Positions 47,853 through 52,148 of a stretch of DNA of 52,148 bases are shown one piece after another. The notes below the pieces were generated by a model, which saw nothing but the letters and a program-made list of their open reading frames with translations, was not told the DNA's origin and made no database searches. Within the stretch, counting starts at the first letter, position 1. Each line of letters opens with the position of its first letter. Position numbers and translations under genes: made by a program. The DNA is from Candidatus Rokuibacteriota bacterium (GTDB taxonomy: Bacteria > Methylomirabilota > Methylomirabilia > Rokubacteriales > CSP1-6). The DNA lies in contig QHSQ01000040.1 in the NCBI GenBank assembly GCA_003221615.1, positions 1 to 52,148 of the forward strand, in the 5' to 3' direction.

Positions 47853-48509
47853 GTGAGTGTCCCGATCTCACTCGTGATCTTCGATTGCGACGGCGTACTG
47901 GTGGACACCGAGCGCATCGCCGTGCGGATCGACGTCGCCGTGCTCGCCGAGCTCGGCTGGCCGATGACCGAGGCGGAAGTGATCGAGCGATTCATGGGTA
48001 AGAGCGACGAGGAAATGACCCGACAGATCGAGGCGCACCTAGGTCGGTCGCTTCCGGCGAGCTGGGAAGAGCCATTCCGACATCTGTATCGAGAGGCCTT
48101 CGCCGCCGAGCTCGCGCCGGTACCCGGGATTCTCGAGGCGCTCGACGCCATCGCGATCCCGACGTGTGTCGCGTCGAGCGGAACTCACGAGAAGATTCGC
48201 TACACGCTGGGGCTCACCGGGCTCTACGACCGCTTCGCGGGCCGGATCTTCAGCGCGAGCGAGGTGGCGCACGGCAAGCCGGCCCCCGATCTTTTCCTGC
48301 ACGCGGCAAGTCGCATGGGGGTGACGCCCGCGGGCTGCGCGGTCGTCGAGGACAGCTCGTATGGGGTACAGGCCGCCCGGGCCGCCGGGATGCGGGCCTT
48401 CGGGTATGCCGGAGGGCTGGCCCCGCGGCGCTCGCTGGAGGGCCCGCAAACCGTTGTTTTCGACGACATGCGGGAGCTTCCGCGACTGCTCTCGAGCGTC
48501 GGCTTCTAA
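47853..48509 (+). CDS. HAD-superfamily hydrolase, beta-phosphoglucomutase-like phosphatase
   Basis: From GTG the protein has 218 residues, beginning MSVPISLVIFDCDGVLVDTE. Motif I is DCDGVLVDTE (nucleophile D11), motif II CVASSGTHEKI, motif III lysine in VAHGKPAPDLFLHAA, and motif IV VVEDSSYGVQAARAAGM. A helical cap lies between motifs I and II (subclass IA). It dephosphorylates a sugar phosphate or similar small metabolite. In-frame extension upstream overlaps the PPOX gene and is discarded. The gene ends 67 bases before the MarR gene. Confidence 0.92.
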   Translation: MSVPISLVIFDCDGVLVDTERIAVRIDVAVLAELGWPMTEAEVIERFMGKSDEEMTRQIEAHLGRSLPASWEEPFRHLYREAFAAELAPVPGILEALDAIAIPTCVASSGTHEKIRYTLGLTGLYDRFAGRIFSASEVAHGKPAPDLFLHAASRMGVTPAGCAVVEDSSYGVQAARAAGMRAFGYAGGLAPRRSLEGPQTVVFDDMRELPRLLSSVGF

Positions 48510-48532
48510 CGTTGTTCCCCTCGGTCCCTTTA

Positions 48533-48557
48533 TTGGCTAAACTATTAACTTAGTCAA
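48533..48557. promoter_or_regulatory. Inverted repeat, likely MarR operator upstream of the RND operon
   Basis: TTGGCTAA (48533-48540) and TTAGTCAA (48550-48557) form an inverted repeat with 7 of 8 matching positions and a 9-base spacer, in an AT-rich stretch unlike its surroundings. MarR dimers bind such palindromes, often overlapping the promoter of their own operon. It ends 19 bases before the marR ATG; a GAAAGG ribosome site follows. Confidence 0.6.
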
Positions 48558-48576
48558 AAGATCACGGGCGAAAGGT

Positions 48577-49077
48577 ATGGCGACCAGGACCAAGCGGGCG
48601 ACGACCAGCGAAGCGCACCAGATGCTCGAGCTGCTGAATTCGCTCGGCGGCTCGATTTTCCGGCAGCTGCTCTGGCAGAAAGCCTCCGACCTCGATCTCA
48701 CCTACGCCCAGTCGCAGGTGCTCTTCCGGCTCGCCGAGCACCCGGGCTCGCACATGGGCGACGTGGCCAAGGCCTTCGGAGTGACCCTCCCCGCCGTCAC
48801 GCACATCGTGGATCGGCTGGAAGAAAAAGGGCTCGTGACCCGCGGCGATCATCCCGCCGACCGGCGCGTCTACGTGCTGGACCTGACGCGGGCGGGCAAG
48901 GCCCTGGTGGAGGAGCTCGAAGCGATCCGCCTGCGCGGCATGGAGCGCGTGCTCGCGCGGATGTCGGCCGACGACCGACGGCGCGTGCTGACGGGGCTGG
49001 TGGCGCTCGTCGACGCGGCCGATGGCGCGCCGGAAGATGACGCCCGACCGGCCCGCGGCCGGAGGGCGAGCGTATGA
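48577..49077 (+). CDS. MarR family transcriptional regulator of the RND operon
   Basis: The 166-residue protein has the MarR winged helix: DLTYAQSQVLFRLAEHPGSHMGDVAKAFGVTLPAVTHIVDRLEEKGLVTRGDHPADRRVYVLDLTRAGK, with the DRR wing. The C-terminal helix provides dimerisation. It is translated as the first gene of an operon with the efflux adaptor and pump, coupled by ATGA. It probably represses the pump until a drug-like or phenolic ligand binds. Confidence 0.92.
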   Translation: MATRTKRATTSEAHQMLELLNSLGGSIFRQLLWQKASDLDLTYAQSQVLFRLAEHPGSHMGDVAKAFGVTLPAVTHIVDRLEEKGLVTRGDHPADRRVYVLDLTRAGKALVEELEAIRLRGMERVLARMSADDRRRVLTGLVALVDAADGAPEDDARPARGRRASV

Positions 49078-50273
49078 CGGCGCGCCACCTGACCTTCGCC
49101 GCCTGGGCCCTGGGAGCCCTCTTGCTCCTCGCGGCGTGCTCGGACAACGCCGCCGGCAAGGCGCGGGTCCAGCTGCCGCCGGTGCCCGTGTCCCTGGGCG
49201 ACGTCGTCGAGAAATCCATCCCGGTCCAGCTCACGGCCGTCGGCAACGCGCAGCCCTACACCTCGGTCGGGATCAAGTCGCAGATCAACGGGCAGCTCGT
49301 GGAGGTCCGCTTCAAGGAAGGACAGGACGTCCAGAGGGGCGATCTCCTCTTCGTCATCGATCCTCGTCCCTTCGAGGCCGCGCTGCGCCAGACGGAGGCG
49401 GCGCTGAATCAGCGCCAGGCCGAGGTTCGCCAGGCGCAGGCGACCGTCGAGCGCGACACCGCGCAGCTCGCGAACGCGCGGGTGCAGGAGCGTCGCTATC
49501 GCGAGCTGGTGGCCAAGGAGCTGATCGCGCGCGAGCAGTACGACCAGCTCAACACGAACATGGCGGCCATGGAGGCCACGGTCGAGGCCGACAAGGCGGC
49601 GGTCGAGAACGCCCGCGCGGCGCTCCAGGCCGCGCAGGCCAACGTCGACAACGCCCGGCTCCAGCTCGGCTACACGACGATCCGCGCGCCGATCGACGGG
49701 CGCACGGGGAATCTGCTCGTCCAGAACGGCAACATCTTGAAGGCCAACGACGATAACCCCATCGTCGTGATCAACCAGATCCATCCGATCTACGTGTCGT
49801 TCGCGGTGCCCGAGCAGCACCTGGCCGACATCAAGAAGTACCGGGCGGCCGGCATGCTCAAGGTCGTCGCGAGACCGCCGCGCCAGCAGGAGACGCTCGC
49901 GACCGGCGAGCTCACGTTCGTGAACAACACCGTGGATCTGACCACCGCGACCATCCAGCTCAAGGCGACGTTCGCGAACCAGGACAACGTGCTCTGGCCG
50001 GGCCAGTTCGTGGACGTGTCGATGGTGCTCACGAGCCGCACGGCGATCGTGGTGCCCTCGCAGGCGATCCAGCCGGGTCAGCAAGGCCCCTACGTCTTCG
50101 TCGTGAAACCAGACCAGACGGTCGAGACGCGACAGATCACACCCGGTGTGCGGCTGGGGGCCGAGACGATCGTCGAGAAAGGCCTGAAGCCGTCGGAGCG
50201 CGTCGTGACCGACGGCCAGCTCCGGCTGGTGCCGGGCTCCCGAATCGAGGCCCGCCCGCCCAAGGCGTCATGA
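49074..50273 (+). CDS. RND efflux periplasmic adaptor (membrane fusion protein, AcrA/MexA-like lipoprotein)
   Basis: The 399-residue protein has a lipoprotein signal ending LLLLAAC (cysteine 22). A biotinyl-lipoyl-like half follows (SVGIKSQINGQLVEVRFKEGQDVQRGDLLFVID), then a long coiled-coil hairpin (about 105-195, from LRQTEAALNQRQAEVRQAQATVERD on) and the second lipoyl half (YTTIRAPIDGRTGNLLVQNGNIL). The beta-barrel and membrane-proximal domains end it (VVPSQAIQPGQQGPYVFVV). It links the RND pump to an outer-membrane channel. Coupled by ATGA on both sides. Confidence 0.94.
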   Translation: MTARHLTFAAWALGALLLLAACSDNAAGKARVQLPPVPVSLGDVVEKSIPVQLTAVGNAQPYTSVGIKSQINGQLVEVRFKEGQDVQRGDLLFVIDPRPFEAALRQTEAALNQRQAEVRQAQATVERDTAQLANARVQERRYRELVAKELIAREQYDQLNTNMAAMEATVEADKAAVENARAALQAAQANVDNARLQLGYTTIRAPIDGRTGNLLVQNGNILKANDDNPIVVINQIHPIYVSFAVPEQHLADIKKYRAAGMLKVVARPPRQQETLATGELTFVNNTVDLTTATIQLKATFANQDNVLWPGQFVDVSMVLTSRTAIVVPSQAIQPGQQGPYVFVVKPDQTVETRQITPGVRLGAETIVEKGLKPSERVVTDGQLRLVPGSRIEARPPKAS

Positions 50274-52148
50274 ACACCGAGCTCTTCATCCGGCGGCCGG
50301 TCCTCACCACGCTCCTGATGGGCGCGATCTTGCTGTTCGGCATCATGGGCTTCCGGCTCCTGCCCGTGAGCGATCTGCCCAACATCGACTTTCCGACGAT
50401 CCAGGTCGCCGCGGCGCTGCCGGGCGCCAGCCCGGAGACGATGGCCTCCGCGGTGGCGACGCCGCTGGAGAAGCAATTCACGACGATCGCGGGCATCGAC
50501 TCGATGACGTCGGCGAGCGCGCTCGGGCTCACGCAGATCACGATCCAGTTCAGTCTCGACCGGAACATCGACGCCGCCGCTCAGGACGTCCAGGCGATGA
50601 TCGCGAAGTCGGCGCCCCTCCTGCCTCCCGGCATGCCGACGCCACCGACCTACCAGAAGGTGAATCCGGCGGACCAGCCGGTGCTCTACCTGGCCTTGAG
50701 CTCGCCGACCTTGCCGCTTTACACGGTCGACGAGTACGCGCAGACGAACCTCGCGCAGCGAATCTCCACGATCACCGGCGTCGCGCAGGTACAGGTGTTC
50801 GGCTCGCAGAAGTACGCGGTCCGGGTGCAGCTCGATCCCCGCGCGCTGACGACGCGGGGCATCGGCATCGACGAGGTCCAGCAGGCCCTCGGCCGCAGCA
50901 ACGTGAACCTGCCCACCGGCACCCTCTACGGCCAGCACCAGATGTTCAACGTGATGGCGACGGGTCAGCTGCAGAACGCCGAGGCCTTCCGGCCGCTGAT
51001 CGTGGCCTACCGCAACGGCTCGCCGGTGCGGCTCGAGGAGCTCGGGCGCGTGATCGACGGCGTGCAGACCGACAAGGTCGCCAGCTGGTACAACGACGAG
51101 CGCGCGGTAATCCTGGCGATCCAGCGCCAGCCCGGAACCAACAGCGTCGAGGTCGTCGACTCGATCCGGGCGTTGCTGCCGCGCTTCCGTCAGGAGCTGC
51201 CGGCCGCGGTGAACCTGAACGTCCTCTACGACCGGTCGGTCGCGATCCGCGAATCGGTCCACGACGTCGAGTTCACCCTGGCGCTGGCCATCGCCCTGGT
51301 GGTCCTGGTCATCTTTCTCTTCTTGAGAAATGTGTCGGCGACGATCATCCCGAGCCTCGCCGTCCCGCTCTCGATCGTCGGCACCTTCGCGGTCATGTAC
51401 CTGCTCGGCTACACGATCGACATCATCTCCCTGATGGCGCTTACCCTCTGCGTCGGGTTCGTCGTCGACGACGCCGTGGTCATGCTCGAGAACATCGTGC
51501 GCCACATGGAAGACGGCAAGAGCCGCCGCGAGGCCGCGCTGATCGGCGCCAGGGAGATCGGGTTCACAATCATGTCGATGACCCTCTCGCTGGCGGCCGT
51601 CTTCATCCCCGTGCTGTTCATGGGTGGGGTCATGGGGCGGCTCCTCCACGAGTTCGCCGTGGTCATCACCGCCGCGGTCCTCGTGTCGGGCTTCGTCTCG
51701 CTGACGTTGACGCCGATGGCCTGCAGCCGCTTCCTGAAGCCCCCGGGCCAGTCGCATGGACGGCTCTACATCGCCTCCGAGCGCTTCTTCGAGGGCATGC
51801 TCCGGACGTACGATCACACGCTCCAGTGGACCCTGCGCCACCGGCGCCTGACGATGGCCGTGATGCTGCTGACGTTCCTGTTGACCGCCTGGCTCTTCGT
51901 CATCATCCCCAAGGGCTTCATCCCGACCGAGGACACCGGGCAGATCTTCGCATTCACCGAGGCCGCGCAGGACATCTCCTTCGACGCCATGGTGGACAAG
52001 CAGCGCGCCGCGGCCGCGATCGTGCTGAAGCAGCCCTACATCGACCAGATCATGTCCTCGATCGGCGCCTCGACGATCAACGTCGTCCCGAACACTGGAC
52101 GCATCTTCATGCGGCTCAAGCCGCGCGACCAGCGCCCGCCGGCCGACA
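50270..52148 (+). CDS. RND multidrug efflux pump (AcrB/MdtB/MdtC-like HAE1 type), N-terminal 626 residues, cut by window end
   Basis: The frame starts MNTELFIRRPVLTTLLMGAILLFGIMGFRLLPVSDLPNIDFPTIQV, the standard RND opening. It runs through porter subdomains (GASPETMASAVATPLEKQ, NIDAAAQDVQAMI), then the membrane domain with FTLALAIALVVLVIFLFLRN and LTLCVGFVVDDAVVMLENIVRHME. The paired aspartates in VVDDAVV match the AcrB proton-relay pair. It exports hydrophobic or drug-like compounds using the proton gradient. The DLPNIDFP and TTRGIGIDEVQQAL segments favour the MdtB/MdtC-like group. The C-terminal part and any TolC gene lie outside. Confidence 0.95.
   Translation, partial: MNTELFIRRPVLTTLLMGAILLFGIMGFRLLPVSDLPNIDFPTIQVAAALPGASPETMASAVATPLEKQFTTIAGIDSMTSASALGLTQITIQFSLDRNIDAAAQDVQAMIAKSAPLLPPGMPTPPTYQKVNPADQPVLYLALSSPTLPLYTVDEYAQTNLAQRISTITGVAQVQVFGSQKYAVRVQLDPRALTTRGIGIDEVQQALGRSNVNLPTGTLYGQHQMFNVMATGQLQNAEAFRPLIVAYRNGSPVRLEELGRVIDGVQTDKVASWYNDERAVILAIQRQPGTNSVEVVDSIRALLPRFRQELPAAVNLNVLYDRSVAIRESVHDVEFTLALAIALVVLVIFLFLRNVSATIIPSLAVPLSIVGTFAVMYLLGYTIDIISLMALTLCVGFVVDDAVVMLENIVRHMEDGKSRREAALIGAREIGFTIMSMTLSLAAVFIPVLFMGGVMGRLLHEFAVVITAAVLVSGFVSLTLTPMACSRFLKPPGQSHGRLYIASERFFEGMLRTYDHTLQWTLRHRRLTMAVMLLTFLLTAWLFVIIPKGFIPTEDTGQIFAFTEAAQDISFDAMVDKQRAAAAIVLKQPYIDQIMSSIGASTINVVPNTGRIFMRLKPRDQRPPAD

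Noticed and set aside
1-52148. tRNA, rRNA, transposase, integrase or phage genes
   Set aside because: I looked in all gaps and reading frames and found none with supporting motifs.

Overview
This GC-rich, gene-dense window has many GTG starts, short gaps and repeated ATGA/GTGA start-stop overlaps. Gene content mixes branched-chain-amino-acid-type (Liv) ABC transport, CoA-ester and aromatic catabolism genes, Old Yellow Enzymes, a Ddn-like F420 protein and a selenoprotein. That looks like a soil or groundwater bacterium near Methylomirabilota/'Rokubacteria' or a comparable uncultivated lineage. The assignment is an inference from gene content, because no rRNA or other phylogenetic marker is present. 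I see no tRNA, rRNA, CRISPR array, transposase or prophage.

Layout. 1-5.1 kb: a cut-off enoyl-CoA hydratase with a GNAT acetyltransferase, a BtpA-family protein, a NagZ-like GH3 lipoprotein, a truncated ABC substrate-binding protein, and a nucleoside hydrolase/ribokinase salvage pair. 5.1-5.4 kb: a small SelW/Rdx-like selenoprotein read through an in-frame UGA, with a SECIS-like hairpin just after it; this is the clearest hidden gene of the window. 5.4-10 kb: a CoA-transferase-like protein, then a small lipoprotein, SDR, RidA, MarR and an Old Yellow Enzyme. 10-18.4 kb: a long minus-strand run (two substrate-binding proteins, MetE-like protein, PaaK-like CoA ligase, a 60-residue microprotein, M20 peptidase, polysaccharide deacetylase, Ddn-like protein, an unknown 122-residue protein, GNAT). 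It diverges from a plus-strand LivHMGF transporter (18.4-23.1 kb) that carries an extra SnoaL-like protein and a second LivH-type permease. Together these two blocks probably import and activate carboxylic or amide substrates. A 35-bp tandem repeat lies inside the minus run, and a long inverted repeat separates livG from livF.

23.2-32.9 kb: cupin, two tandem QueG-like iron-sulphur proteins, a decayed Uma2 gene, DJ-1/PfpI and SnoaL-like proteins, glutamate dehydrogenase, an internally deleted methyltransferase, an enolase-superfamily dehydratase and a fused FAD monooxygenase/Old Yellow Enzyme of the 2-aminobenzoyl-CoA (or salicylyl-CoA) type. 32.9-37.6 kb: a minus-strand TonB module (membrane protein, TonB, TonB-dependent receptor, secreted sialidase-fold protein, Tat-signal protein) in which the receptor and the Tat protein are frameshifted. 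37.7-48.5 kb: esterase, Lhr helicase, SDR, ChaN-like lipoprotein, DUF488, a stand-alone Lrp/AsnC ligand domain with the remnant of a second copy, epimerase, D-2-hydroxyacid dehydrogenase, PPOX-type protein and HAD phosphatase. 48.5 kb to the end: a MarR-controlled RND efflux operon whose pump gene runs off the window.

Several genes are broken or shortened (substrate-binding protein, Uma2, methyltransferase, TonB receptor, Tat protein, Lrp copy), so gene decay is a recurring theme.
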